From Atlantibacter sp. RC6 (GTDB lineage: Bacteria > Pseudomonadota > Gammaproteobacteria > Enterobacterales > Enterobacteriaceae): a stretch of DNA of 48,353 bases. Below are positions 25,758 through 35,395 of the stretch, piece by piece (the first letter of the stretch is position 1; every line of letters begins with the position of its first letter). The stretch is from assembly GCF_014193285.1 (NCBI RefSeq), contig NZ_JACHZE010000016.1, positions 1 through 48,353 on the forward strand. Direction: 5' to 3'. The notes beneath the pieces are model-generated. The model made no database searches and was not told the origin of the DNA. It was given only the letters and a program-made list of their open reading frames with translations. Both the position numbers and the translations under genes were made by a program.

Positions 25758-26348
25758 ATGAGTAGTAAAGAACAGAAAACGCCTGACGGGCAAGCCCCGG
25801 AAGAGGTCATCACGGAACAGCACGAGGCGGTAGAGGTGGAAACCGCAGAAACGGCTGAACAGGTGGATCCGCGCGATGAACAGATTGCTAACCTGCAGGC
25901 GCAGCTAGCGGAAGTTCAACAGCGCGAGCGTGACGCGGTGTTACGTTCTAAAGCCGAAGTGGATAATATGCGTCGCCGCACCGAGCAGGATGTTGAAAAA
26001 GCGCATAAATTCGCGCTCGAAAAGTTCGTCAACGAACTGCTGCCGGTTATCGATAGTCTGGATCGCGCGCTGGAAGTGGCGGATAAAGCCAACCCGGATA
26101 TGAGCGCCATGATTGAAGGCATTGAACTGACCCTGAAATCCATGCTGGACGTGGTGCGTAAATTCGGCGTTGAAGTGATTGCCGATACCAACGTTCCGCT
26201 CGATCCAAACGTGCATCAGGCGATTGCTATGGTGGAGTCCGAGGACGTTGCGCCTGGCAATGTGCTGATGGTGATGCAAAAAGGGTATACCCTGAATGGC
26301 CGCACTATTCGCGCCGCGATGGTGACCGTGGCGAAGGCGAAAGCCTGA
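25758..26348 (+). CDS. grpE: GrpE, nucleotide-exchange factor for DnaK
   Basis: 196 aa from ATG 25758 ([12 protein letters not shown]; one shorter than E. coli). An acidic disordered N-terminus is followed by the long dimerising helix (about 40-90: [20 protein letters not shown]...NMRRRTEQD) and the C-terminal beta domain ending in [19 protein letters not shown]. It releases ADP from DnaK. Transcribed from its own heat-shock promoter. Confidence 0.98.
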   Translation: MSSKEQKTPDGQAPEEVITEQHEAVEVETAETAEQVDPRDEQIANLQAQLAEVQQRERDAVLRSKAEVDNMRRRTEQDVEKAHKFALEKFVNELLPVIDSLDRALEVADKANPDMSAMIEGIELTLKSMLDVVRKFGVEVIADTNVPLDPNVHQAIAMVESEDVAPGNVLMVMQKGYTLNGRTIRAAMVTVAKAKA

Positions 26349-26356
26349 CCATAATG

Positions 26357-26380
26357 AAAACCCGCCGACCGGCGGGTTTT
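26357..26380. terminator. grpE/yfjD bidirectional terminator
   Basis: AAAACCCGCC (26357-26366) pairs with GGCGGGTTTT (26371-26380), loop GACC, with more T's following. It serves the convergent grpE and yfjD. Confidence 0.92.
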
Positions 26381-26381
26381 T

Positions 26382-27668
26382 TTACTCTTCTACGCTCTGA
26401 CGCAGCGGTTTTACCGGTATTACCCGTACCTGGCGGATCATATTGTCCTGCACGTCGAGAATATCGATATCATACTGGGCGATGCGCACCCGGGTACCCT
26501 TGGCGGGGATCTCTTCCAGCGCTTCCAGCAGCATCCCGTTAACGGTGCGCGCTTCGTCTTCCGGCAGATGCCAGTTGAAGGCTTTATTGATCTCGCGGAT
26601 GTTCGCGCCACCCTCGATAATCACCGAACCGTCGTTTTGCGGCGTGACCTCTTCTGCAAGGGTCGGCGACATAGAGGTGGTGAAGTCTCCGACAATTTCC
26701 TCAAGAATATCTTCGACGGTGACCAGGCCCTGGATATCGCCATACTCATCCACCACCAGGCCGACTTTCTTTTTATTACGCTGGAATTTGATCAACTGGG
26801 TGCTGAGCGGCGTGCCTTCCGGCACGTAGTAAATCTCATCGGCGGCGCGCAGCAGCATCTCTTTGGTAAACTCCTGCTTCTCGGTCATCAGCCGGTACGC
26901 TTCGCGCACCCGCAACATGCTGATAGCGTCATCCAGCGAGTCCCGATACAGCACAATGCGGCCATGGGGCGAGTGCGTAAGCTGGCGGACAATGGATTTC
27001 CAGTCGTCATTGATATCAATGCCGACGATGTCATTACGCGGCACCATAATGTCGTCAACGCTGACTTTTTCGAGATCCAGCACCGACAGCAGCATGTCCT
27101 GGTTGCGCCGGGAAATCTGCGAGCGGGATTCATTGACGATAGTGCGAAGTTCGTCCTTACTCAGCGCCGCGCTCACCACGTTATCCACTTTAATCCCGAC
27201 CATGCGCATCAGGATGCGCGTCACGGTATTCAGCAGCCAGACCAGCGGCATCATCACGATTTGCAACGGGCCAAGCAGCACGCTGCTGGGAAAGGCGACT
27301 TTTTCGGGATACAGCGCGGCAATGGTTTTTGGCAGCACTTCGGCGAATACCAGCACCACAAAGGTGAGCACGCCGGTGGCGATAGCCACGCCCGCGTTAC
27401 CGTACAGGCGCATACCGACGATAGTGGCGATGGACGAGGCGAGAATATTGACCAGGTTATTGCCGATCAGCACCAGGCTAATCAGGCGGTCAGGCTTACG
27501 CAGCAGTTTTTCCACGCGCCGGGCGGCGCGGTTACCCTGTTTGGCAAGATGACGCAACCGATAGCGGTTAAGCGTCATCATGCCGGTTTCCGACCCTGAA
27601 AAGTAGGCGGAAACCACCACCATTACGATCAGGGAGACAATTAGCGTGGTAGTCGAGATATGTTCCAG
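26382..27668 (-). CDS. yfjD: CNNM/CBS/CorC-domain inner-membrane protein YfjD, probable CTG start
   Basis: Extending the frame to CTG at 27666-27668 gives 428 residues, LEHISTTTLIVSLIV then MVVVSAYFSGSETG. This matches the E. coli YfjD N-terminus and length as I recall them, and puts AAGGA six bases upstream. The first ATG (27623) would cut into the first membrane helix. A DUF21/CNNM membrane domain (about 1-190) is followed by a CBS pair (about 200-330: VDDIMVPRNDIVGI, VVDEYGDIQGLVTVEDILEEIVGD) and a CorC_HlyC domain. Relatives are linked to Mg2+/Co2+ efflux; the substrate here is not proven. Confidence 0.88.
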   Translation of the reverse strand: MEHISTTTLIVSLIVMVVVSAYFSGSETGMMTLNRYRLRHLAKQGNRAARRVEKLLRKPDRLISLVLIGNNLVNILASSIATIVGMRLYGNAGVAIATGVLTFVVLVFAEVLPKTIAALYPEKVAFPSSVLLGPLQIVMMPLVWLLNTVTRILMRMVGIKVDNVVSAALSKDELRTIVNESRSQISRRNQDMLLSVLDLEKVSVDDIMVPRNDIVGIDINDDWKSIVRQLTHSPHGRIVLYRDSLDDAISMLRVREAYRLMTEKQEFTKEMLLRAADEIYYVPEGTPLSTQLIKFQRNKKKVGLVVDEYGDIQGLVTVEDILEEIVGDFTTSMSPTLAEEVTPQNDGSVIIEGGANIREINKAFNWHLPEDEARTVNGMLLEALEEIPAKGTRVRIAQYDIDILDVQDNMIRQVRVIPVKPLRQSVEE

Positions 27669-27681
27669 GGGAGATCCTTAG

Positions 27682-28473
27682 TTAGCCAGCGAATTCCTGG
27701 ATAACGCGGCTGCCGAAGTAAGCCAGCGTTAACAAGGCGGCACCCGCCACGTTAAACCATACGACGCGCCGCCCGCGCCAGCCCTCATGGAAATGGCCCC
27801 AGAGCAAAATGATGTACACAAACCAGGCGATAATCGACAGCACGGCTTTGTCGATATTTTCCAGGCTAAACAGGTTACGCATATAGAAAAGGCCGGTGCA
27901 GAGCGTTAACGTTAGCAGCACCACGCCCACCTGGGTGATATGGAACATTTTACGCTCAATGGTCATCAGCGGCGGCATTTCGTTATTAAACGCCAGTTTT
28001 TTATGTTTGAGCTGATAATCAATCCATGCCAGTTGCAGCGCATACAGCGCGGCGATAATGAGCGTGGCGTATGCAAACAGCGACAGCCCAATATGCACCA
28101 TCATCCCCGGCGTGGTTTCCAGGTGAGTGATAAATTCGTTAGGCATAAAGCTGGCAAACGCCAGGTTTATCAGCGCAAAGGCGTAAACGATGGGCAGCAG
28201 CAGCCAGCCGCGATTGCGCGAGGCGACAATCGTCATCACGGTACAGATCAGCAAACTTACCAGCGAGCCGACGTTGAGCAGGCTCAGGTTCTGACCGGAG
28301 CCGTCCGCCGGAAAGATACGCGCTTCCAGCGCCAGGCCATGGCTTACCAGCGCAATCACCGCAGAAATAATGGCGATACGACGCCATGCGCTGTTCTTTC
28401 GAAGCAGGCCGGGAATAATCAGCGCCAGGCTGATGGAGTACGCGACGAGCGCAAGTAGTGCGAAAAAAGGCAT
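27682..28473 (-). CDS. ypjD: Inner-membrane protein YpjD (CcsA/HemX-like)
   Basis: 263 aa with about eight hydrophobic segments. It contains HIGLSLFAYATLIIAALYALQLAW and a GHFHEGWRG motif like those of cytochrome c assembly (CcsA) proteins with haem-liganding histidines. Its precise function is unknown. It is 13 bp upstream of the yfjD start, so the two form an operon. Confidence 0.9.
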   Translation of the reverse strand: MPFFALLALVAYSISLALIIPGLLRKNSAWRRIAIISAVIALVSHGLALEARIFPADGSGQNLSLLNVGSLVSLLICTVMTIVASRNRGWLLLPIVYAFALINLAFASFMPNEFITHLETTPGMMVHIGLSLFAYATLIIAALYALQLAWIDYQLKHKKLAFNNEMPPLMTIERKMFHITQVGVVLLTLTLCTGLFYMRNLFSLENIDKAVLSIIAWFVYIILLWGHFHEGWRGRRVVWFNVAGAALLTLAYFGSRVIQEFAG

Positions 28474-28641
28474 ATAAGGGTGTCGTTCATTCGCCAGAAA
28501 GGAAAGTAAATCAGTATACCGTTACGTGACTCAGGCTCCAACCGTTGCAGCACACTCAATACACCGATCGTGTTATACTCCGGGCCATTCTGAATCAGAG
28601 TCGCTGTGGCGGCCTTAATGTGACCTCTTAGGCAAAAGACC

Positions 28642-30003
28642 ATGTTTGATAATTTAACCGATCGTTTGTCGCGTACGCTGCGCAATATCAGCGGCCGCGG
28701 ACGCCTGACCGAAGACAACATCAAAGAGACCCTGCGCGAAGTGCGCATGGCGCTGCTGGAAGCCGACGTGGCGCTGCCGGTGGTGCGTGAATTCATCAAC
28801 CGCGTGAAAGAAAAAGCGGTGGGTCATGAAGTCAATAAAAGCCTGACCCCAGGCCAGGAATTCGTCAAAATCGTCCGTAACGAGCTGGTTTCGGCGATGG
28901 GCGAAGAGAACCAGTCGCTGAACCTCGCGGCGCAACCGCCTGCGGTCGTGCTGATGGCGGGCTTGCAGGGGGCGGGTAAAACCACCAGCGTCGGCAAGCT
29001 CGGTAAATTCCTGCGCGAGAAGCACAAGAAAAAGGTGCTGGTGGTGTCCGCCGACGTGTATCGCCCGGCGGCGATCAAACAGCTGGAAACCCTGGCGCAG
29101 CAAGTTAGCGTTGATTTCTTCCCGTCCGATGTGGCGCAGAAGCCGGTTGATATCGTTAACGCGGCGCTGAAAGAAGCCAAACTGAAATTCTACGATGTGC
29201 TGCTGGTGGATACCGCCGGTCGTTTGCACGTCGATGAAGCGATGATGGACGAAATCAAACAGGTTCATGCCGCGATTAATCCGGTAGAAACCCTGTTTGT
29301 GGTCGACGCCATGACCGGCCAGGATGCGGCGAATACCGCCAAAGCCTTTAACGAAGCGCTGCCGCTGACCGGCGTGGTGCTGACCAAAGTCGACGGCGAC
29401 GCCCGCGGCGGTGCGGCGCTCTCTATTCGCCATATCACCGGCAAGCCGATCAAATTCCTCGGCGTCGGTGAAAAAACTGAAGCGCTGGAGCCGTTCCATC
29501 CAGATCGTATCGCTTCCCGTATTCTCGGCATGGGCGATGTGCTGTCGCTGATTGAAGATATCGAAAGCAAGGTCGACCGCGCCCAGGCGGAAAAACTCGC
29601 GAATAAGCTGAAAAAAGGCGACGGCTTTGACCTGAACGATTTCCTTGAGCAGCTCAAGCAGATGAAAAACATGGGCGGCATGGCGAGCCTGATGGGTAAG
29701 CTGCCGGGCATGGGGCAAATCCCGGATAACGTGAAGTCCCAGATGGACGACAAAGTGCTGGTGCGGATGGAAGCCATTATCAGCTCCATGACGCTGAAAG
29801 AGCGCGCCAACCCCGACATCATCAAAGGCTCACGCAAGCGCCGCATCGCCGCCGGTTGCGGTATGCAGGTGCAGGACGTTAACCGCCTTCTGAAACAGTT
29901 CGACGACATGCAGCGCATGATGAAGAAAATGAAGAAGGGCGGGATGGCGAAGATGATGCGAGGGATGAAAGGGATGATGCCGCCAGGCTTCCCGGGTAGA
30001 TAA
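28642..30003 (+). CDS. ffh: Signal recognition particle protein Ffh
   Basis: 453 aa. The N domain is followed by the G domain with GLQGAGKTT near 107-115, DTAGR and TKVDGDARGG, and then the Met-rich M domain with a run of MKKMKKGGMAKMMRGMKGMM near the end. It binds 4.5S RNA and signal anchors and targets ribosomes to FtsY. A TATACT at 28574-28579 is a likely -10 for its promoter. Divergent from ypjD. Confidence 0.98.
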   Translation: MFDNLTDRLSRTLRNISGRGRLTEDNIKETLREVRMALLEADVALPVVREFINRVKEKAVGHEVNKSLTPGQEFVKIVRNELVSAMGEENQSLNLAAQPPAVVLMAGLQGAGKTTSVGKLGKFLREKHKKKVLVVSADVYRPAAIKQLETLAQQVSVDFFPSDVAQKPVDIVNAALKEAKLKFYDVLLVDTAGRLHVDEAMMDEIKQVHAAINPVETLFVVDAMTGQDAANTAKAFNEALPLTGVVLTKVDGDARGGAALSIRHITGKPIKFLGVGEKTEALEPFHPDRIASRILGMGDVLSLIEDIESKVDRAQAEKLANKLKKGDGFDLNDFLEQLKQMKNMGGMASLMGKLPGMGQIPDNVKSQMDDKVLVRMEAIISSMTLKERANPDIIKGSRKRRIAAGCGMQVQDVNRLLKQFDDMQRMMKKMKKGGMAKMMRGMKGMMPPGFPGR

Positions 30004-30498
<495 letters not shown>

Positions 30499-30516
30499 TC
30501 TGTCACGGTGGTCATG

Positions 30517-31065
30517 ATGAGCAAGCAAGAAACCGCAAAGGCACCTGTTAACCCGATTGTTCTCGGGAAAATGGGCTCCTGCTACGGTATCCGTGGTTGG
30601 CTCAGAGTGTTTTCCTCCACCGAAGACGCTGAAAGCATTTTTGACTATCAGCCCTGGTTTATCCAGAAGGCGGGTCAGTGGCAGCCAATACAGCTGGAAA
30701 GCTGGAAGCACCACAATCAGGATCTGATCATCAAGCTGAAAGGCGTTGACGATCGGGATGCCGCGAATCTGCTCACCAATTGCGAAATTGTGGTCGATTC
30801 AACGCAACTGCCCAGTCTCGAAGAGGGTGACTATTACTGGAAAGACCTTATCGGTTGCCAGGTAGTGACCACGCAGGGATATCAGCTCGGTAAAGTCATC
30901 GACATGATGGAAACCGGGTCGAATGACGTTCTCGTCATCAAGGCAAACCTGAAAGATGCGTTCGGCATCAAGGAGCGGTTGGTTCCGTTCCTCGATGGGC
31001 AGGTTATCAAGAAAGTCGATCTCGCTACTCAAACCATCGAAGTAGATTGGGATCCTGGTTTTTAA
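30517..31065 (+). CDS. rimM: Ribosome maturation factor RimM
   Basis: 182 aa from ATG 30517 ([31 protein letters not shown]); ATG 30514 and GTG 30508 are in-frame alternatives. The N-terminal beta-barrel is followed by a PRC-barrel domain ([22 protein letters not shown]...[14 protein letters not shown]). It binds uS19 during 30S head maturation. It lies 18 bp after rpsP. Confidence 0.97.
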   Translation: MSKQETAKAPVNPIVLGKMGSCYGIRGWLRVFSSTEDAESIFDYQPWFIQKAGQWQPIQLESWKHHNQDLIIKLKGVDDRDAANLLTNCEIVVDSTQLPSLEEGDYYWKDLIGCQVVTTQGYQLGKVIDMMETGSNDVLVIKANLKDAFGIKERLVPFLDGQVIKKVDLATQTIEVDWDPGF

Positions 31066-31095
31066 ATACTTCTGAATACGGTAAAAGACGGCGCT

Positions 31096-31881
31096 ATGTG
31101 GATTGGCATAATTAGCCTGTTTCCTGAGATGTTCCGCGCAATTACCGATTACGGGGTAACTGGCCGGGCAGTAAAAAATGGCCTGCTGAGCATCCAGAGC
31201 TGGAGTCCGCGTGATTTCACTCATGACCGGCACCGTACCGTGGACGATCGTCCTTACGGCGGCGGACCGGGGATGTTAATGATGGTGCAGCCCTTACGGG
31301 ATGCCATTCATGCCGCAAAAGCTGCGGCGGGCGAAGGCGCGAAAGTTGTCTACCTTTCACCTCAGGGACGCAAGCTTGATCAAGAAGGCGTCAGTGAGTT
31401 AGCGACAAACGAGAAGTTGATTCTGGTTTGTGGCCGTTACGAAGGGATTGATGAGCGCGTGATCCAAACCGAAATTGACGAAGAATGGTCAATCGGCGAT
31501 TACGTTCTCAGTGGTGGTGAGTTACCCGCAATGACGCTGATTGACTCGGTCGCCCGGTTTATTCCGGGGGTGCTGGGTCACGAAGCATCGGCAATTGAAG
31601 ATTCATTTGCTGACGGATTGCTGGATTGCCCACATTACACCCGCCCTGAAGTACTGGAAGGGATGGAAGTACCGGCAGTTTTGCTGTCGGGTAACCACGC
31701 CGAAATTCGTCGCTGGCGTTTGAAGCAGCAACTGGGTCGTACCTGGCTTAGAAGACCTGAACTTTTGGAAAACCTGGCTCTGACTGAAGAGCAAGCAAGG
31801 TTGCTGGCGGAGTTTAAAATTGAACACGCAAAACAGCAACATATACACGAGACATGCAGGTTGCATCGAGGCGGCAACTGA
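31096..31881 (+). CDS. trmD: tRNA (guanine-N1)-methyltransferase TrmD with an ERIC-derived C-terminal tail
   Basis: 261 aa. Residues 1-249 closely follow E. coli TrmD (SPOUT fold; [41 protein letters not shown] forming the knotted AdoMet site). The enzyme makes m1G37 in tRNAs and is essential for reading-frame maintenance. From residue 250 the sequence changes to [12 protein letters not shown], encoded by an inserted ERIC element, instead of the E. coli ending KHDGMA. The ancestral codons for HDGMA and stop remain in order at 31970-31987, just past the element. The catalytic core is untouched, so activity is expected. Confidence 0.97.
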   Translation: MWIGIISLFPEMFRAITDYGVTGRAVKNGLLSIQSWSPRDFTHDRHRTVDDRPYGGGPGMLMMVQPLRDAIHAAKAAAGEGAKVVYLSPQGRKLDQEGVSELATNEKLILVCGRYEGIDERVIQTEIDEEWSIGDYVLSGGELPAMTLIDSVARFIPGVLGHEASAIEDSFADGLLDCPHYTRPEVLEGMEVPAVLLSGNHAEIRRWRLKQQLGRTWLRRPELLENLALTEEQARLLAEFKIEHAKQQHIHETCRLHRGGN

Positions 31882-31967
31882 ATGAATCCTCAGGAGTTTA
31901 CTTAAGTAAGTGACTGAGGTGAATGAAGGCAGCCAACGATGAGGCAGCCTGAAGGGCGACGTGTATA
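31842..31967 (+). repeat. Complete ERIC element inserted in the trmD 3' end
   Basis: 126 bp bounded by inverted ends TATACACG and CGTGTATA. Its centre has the diagnostic ERIC core: TGAATCCTCAGGAG, TTACTTAAGTAAGTGACTGAGG and GGCAGCCAACG, differing from the ERIC1/ERIC2 consensus at few bases. The core folds as CCTCAG (31888-31893) with CTGAGG (31914-31919). It supplies trmD codons 250-261 and the stop, and lengthens the trmD-rplS spacer. Confidence 0.95.
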
Positions 31968-32026
31968 GACATGATGGGATGGCGTAACGCCCCCGATACA
32001 TCAGTTTACCCAGGATAAGAGATTAA

Positions 32027-32377
<351 letters not shown>

Positions 32378-32415
32378 GATTCGCTTAAGCGACATCCAAT
32401 AAGTTAGTGCAAATA

Positions 32416-32451
32416 CAAGGGGTTGGCGTTATGCCAGCCCCTTGTTTTTTT
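32416..32451 (+). terminator. rplS operon terminator
   Basis: CAAGGGG..GGC (32416-32427) pairs with GCC.GCCCCTTG (32433-32444), loop GTTAT, followed by seven T's. Confidence 0.92.
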
Positions 32452-32509
32452 GTTTGCAGAATTCTGATAGCCGCAGCAATAAAGATTTTTTCGCAAGGAT
32501 GGGAAAATA

Positions 32510-33160
32510 ATGGACAGGTCACTCCTCTTTTTTTACGGGTTATTCATCGCATTTATGGGCTACTATGCCTGGAAAGCCAAAAAACAACGGGTTCTCACAA
32601 GTACTCTTTGGCAACTGGCGGCGCTTGTTACAAGTATGATTCTTGCCTCGCTGATTGCAGAGTCGGGCACCGGAACATGGTGGGTTATTGTTGTCGTAAT
32701 TAACTTTGCGTTATTGGCTGGCGGGATGATACTTTTTCTGGGTATTAAATTTCGTCGCGGTAAAAAACAGTTTCAGGCAGCGCTTAACATCATTCAAAGC
32801 CAGGGCGCGGAGGGCCTCTATACGTTACTGCACGACGAATCAGACCATCGCCTGGACTGGCAAGTGATTTATTTCCCGGAACAAAATGCCTTAGAAATTG
32901 GTGCAAATATTTATTATCAGAAATGGGTGCTATTTAAAAAATATTACTTACGCACCCTTTCAGGCCGGACGGTTTATTTTGTACCTGACCTTCTCCTGGT
33001 GGAGGTCGATCTCAGCAGGAATGGGCTTTATGCCCTCGGCATGTTTGTGCGGCATAGCAAAGAAACTGCTGATTTAGTAGGGCATTATGCGGATGCGATT
33101 AAAAGTGGAGTTAAGCAACCATGGAAGCTTTTAGATGAAGAGCATCAGCAAAAGCGCTAA
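32510..33160 (+). CDS. Unknown membrane protein (216 aa) in the rplS-yfiB accessory region
   Basis: No family recognised. Three hydrophobic segments (about 4-20, 33-50, 57-79) are followed by a basic stop-transfer (KFRRGKKQF) and a C-terminal soluble part of about 135 residues rich in aromatics (QVIYFPEQNALEIGANIYYQKWVLFKKYYLRTL), predicted cytosolic by the positive-inside rule. A possible AAGGA site lies about 14 bases upstream of the ATG, somewhat far. Base composition is more AT-rich than the flanking core genes, suggesting acquisition. Confidence 0.65.
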   Translation: MDRSLLFFYGLFIAFMGYYAWKAKKQRVLTSTLWQLAALVTSMILASLIAESGTGTWWVIVVVINFALLAGGMILFLGIKFRRGKKQFQAALNIIQSQGAEGLYTLLHDESDHRLDWQVIYFPEQNALEIGANIYYQKWVLFKKYYLRTLSGRTVYFVPDLLLVEVDLSRNGLYALGMFVRHSKETADLVGHYADAIKSGVKQPWKLLDEEHQQKR

Positions 33161-33203
33161 ATGGCCGAACTCTGATAGCAACATTTTGACAAGGAACCTG
33201 GCG

Positions 33204-33386
33204 ATGAAAGTCCGTGCCTTATTTCTCTTCCCTCTTTTTTTAGCTTTATTCGGTGCATCTGCGTTTAGTAACGCTGCTAATTACCCTTGTTCTAAATCAA
33301 AAGGGGGCGTCTCGCACTGTACTGCTGACGGTAAGTTTGTATGTAATGACGGCAGCATCAGCCGTTCAAAAAAGGTATGTCGTTAA
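33204..33386 (+). CDS. Small secreted YdcA-like protein (60 aa)
   Basis: The start ATG 33204 has AAGGA eight bases upstream. A signal peptide (MKVRALFLFPLFLALFGASAFSNA) precedes a mature peptide of about 36 residues with four Cys: PCSKSKGGVSHCTADGKFVCNDGSISRSKKVC. This pattern closely resembles E. coli YdcA, a small periplasmic protein of unknown function; two disulfides are likely. It begins 43 bp after the unknown membrane protein and may share its transcript. Confidence 0.75.
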   Translation: MKVRALFLFPLFLALFGASAFSNAANYPCSKSKGGVSHCTADGKFVCNDGSISRSKKVCR

Positions 33387-33434
33387 TGGCTGCTTTGCTT
33401 TAAGCAAATTTATGCGTTATACAACCGCAATGCA

Positions 33435-33461
33435 AAAAGCTGCTTTCTTGAAGCAGCTTTT
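33435..33461 (+). terminator. Terminator after the YdcA-like gene
   Basis: AAAAGCTGCTT (33435-33445) pairs perfectly with AAGCAGCTTTT (33451-33461), loop TCTTG. Confidence 0.82.
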
Positions 33462-33533
33462 AAGTTTTGAAGGGCATTTTCATTAACCTTCTGGACGCAA
33501 ATCATTTACAATGCCCTCTCTTCCGGAGGGGAC

Positions 33534-33959
33534 GTGACGACGGGTTTAGCGCAATCACACAACACGAAAAGAGCGGCATGGGCGGCGCTGTTTGCCATGC
33601 TGTTGATTCTCGTTGCGCCGCTCATCTCGATATCTCTCCATAACGCCCGTGTCACCGACGCGGCTCCGCCCTCCCATTCTCTGCATCATCACGCGATGCC
33701 CATGCATGACGGCATGGCAGAACATGTTCATTCCCCTGGCCTGACAATGGTCGATCATGCGGAGGCCTGTGGCTACTGCGTGCTGTTAAGCCATGTGCCG
33801 GGGATGTTACTTCTTGCCCTGGCGCTGGTTTATGCGCTGTTGCGCCATATTGGGCGGGCGAGTTACCCCGCCGTCGCTGTTGTTTATTCTTCTCTGATTT
33901 GGCTGCGGCCCGCACCCCGAGCGCCGCCGGTAGCGTCTGCTTATTCCCTTTCATTGTGA
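33534..33959 (+). CDS. DUF2946-type His-rich membrane/periplasmic protein (141 aa)
   Basis: GTG start with GGAGGGG upstream. One N-terminal membrane segment (WAALFAMLLILVAPLISISL), a His/Met-rich loop (HSLHHHAMPMHDGMAEHVH), then ACGYCVLLSHVPG with a CxxC and a second hydrophobic segment. This layout fits the DUF2946 family, found beside metal and PepSY genes. The His/Met/Cys content suggests copper or another soft metal as ligand (inference). It precedes the PepSY gene by 53 bp on the same strand. Confidence 0.75.
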   Translation: MTTGLAQSHNTKRAAWAALFAMLLILVAPLISISLHNARVTDAAPPSHSLHHHAMPMHDGMAEHVHSPGLTMVDHAEACGYCVLLSHVPGMLLLALALVYALLRHIGRASYPAVAVVYSSLIWLRPAPRAPPVASAYSLSL

Positions 33960-34012
33960 CTATGACGTCTCTCCACAGGAGGGACCACCCGTACTTTATA
34001 AAAAGGAAAAGT

Positions 34013-35392
34013 ATGACCACCTGCACCCAACGCCAGGCGTGGATCACGCTATTGCGACGGCTCCATTTTGCTATTGGCTTATTTGTCGGCCCGTTTATTT
34101 TTGTGGCGGCACTATCGGGCACGCTTTATGTGGCGACGCCCCAACTGGAAAATATTGTTTACGCATCGGCGCTGAACGGCAGCCGGGAGGGAGAGCCGCA
34201 GCCGCTTGCCCGCCAGGTTGACGTGGCAGAACAGTTCACCCGCCATGCGCTGCGCTTACATGCGGTCAGACCCGGCCTGGAAGCGGGCCAAACCACGCGG
34301 GTAATGTTCAGCGATCCGTCGCTGAGCGTATCGGAGCATCGGGCGATTTTCGTCGACCCGGTTACGCTCGCGGTCAAGGGCGATCTGACCGTTTATGGCA
34401 CCAGCGGAATACTTCCGCTGCGGCAGAGTATTGATTATCTGCACCGCTCGTTATTGTTAGGGGATATCGGGCGGATATACAGCGAGCTGGCGGCATCATG
34501 GATGTGGATCGCGGCGCTGGGCGGCATTGTTCTGTGGTGGGCGACGCGGCCTGCACGCAAGCGTAAGCCGGTCAAACGCAGCCGGTTTATGGCGGCAAGG
34601 CAGCTGCATATCATGCTGGGCCTGGTATTGCTGGCAGGTCTGCTGCTCTTTTCCGCGACGGGGCTCACCTGGTCACAGTATGCGGGTGGCAACGTCGATA
34701 AACTGCGCGCCGCGCTGGGTTGGATGACGCCGCAGGTCAATACGGTAATAGCCGGCGAGGCGGCGGTGGCCGATCCGCACGCCGGGCATCATGAGCACCA
34801 CCAGCACGCGATGGCTGCGCAGACAATCAATAGCGCCGATTTCGATCACGTGATGAATCTGGCGCAGCAAAACGGCCTTCATGCCAGCCTGGTAGAGATT
34901 CGCCCACCGCGTAGCAATAACCAGGCCTGGACGGTCACGGAGATTGACCGGCGCTGGCCGACACAGGTTGATGCGGTGGCGATAAATGGCGAAACCATGC
35001 AGGTAATCGATAAGACTGACTTCACCCAATTCCCCTTAATGGCGAAGCTTACCCGCTGGGGTGTGGATTTCCATATGGGCGTCTTGTTCGGGCTGATTAA
35101 TCAACTGGCGTTGGTGGCCTTTGGTGTCGCCCTGTGCGTACTGATTGTCATGGGTTACCGGCAGTGGTGGCTGCGACGCCCGGCTGCGGCAGCAAAGAAT
35201 CCGGCGCAAACGCTGTGCGATGCCTGGTTGCAGCTTTCCGTTATCGGACGTGCCTGCGTACTGGCTATTACGGCTGCGGCAGGGTACGCCATGCCGGTGA
35301 TGGGGGGCAGCATCCTGCTGTTTTTGTTGATTGATGTTGTACGCTGGAAGCGGGCGCAGCGCCGTCAGGCTACCGCACCTGCCGTAAACTAA
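34013..35392 (+). CDS. PepSY-associated membrane (PepSY-TM, PiuB-like) protein
   Basis: 459 aa from ATG 34013 (MTTCTQRQAWITLLRRLHFAIGLFVGPFIFVAALSG), the typical PepSY-TM N-terminus, with AAAAGGAAAA upstream; a longer in-frame start at 33899 would overlap DUF2946. Further membrane helices lie near 165-185, 205-230, 365-390 and 425-445. A His cluster DPHAGHHEHHQH near 260 lies in the periplasmic loop. Relatives are associated with iron/siderophore reduction or metal uptake. It ends three bases from the convergent yfiB stop with no terminator between. Confidence 0.85.
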   Translation: MTTCTQRQAWITLLRRLHFAIGLFVGPFIFVAALSGTLYVATPQLENIVYASALNGSREGEPQPLARQVDVAEQFTRHALRLHAVRPGLEAGQTTRVMFSDPSLSVSEHRAIFVDPVTLAVKGDLTVYGTSGILPLRQSIDYLHRSLLLGDIGRIYSELAASWMWIAALGGIVLWWATRPARKRKPVKRSRFMAARQLHIMLGLVLLAGLLLFSATGLTWSQYAGGNVDKLRAALGWMTPQVNTVIAGEAAVADPHAGHHEHHQHAMAAQTINSADFDHVMNLAQQNGLHASLVEIRPPRSNNQAWTVTEIDRRWPTQVDAVAINGETMQVIDKTDFTQFPLMAKLTRWGVDFHMGVLFGLINQLALVAFGVALCVLIVMGYRQWWLRRPAAAAKNPAQTLCDAWLQLSVIGRACVLAITAAAGYAMPVMGGSILLFLLIDVVRWKRAQRRQATAPAVN

Positions 35393-35395
35393 GCC

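Noticed and set aside
33496..33520. Fur-like site upstream of the DUF2946 gene
   Set aside because: Only about 11 of 19 positions match the Fur consensus, too weak to claim without a matrix score.
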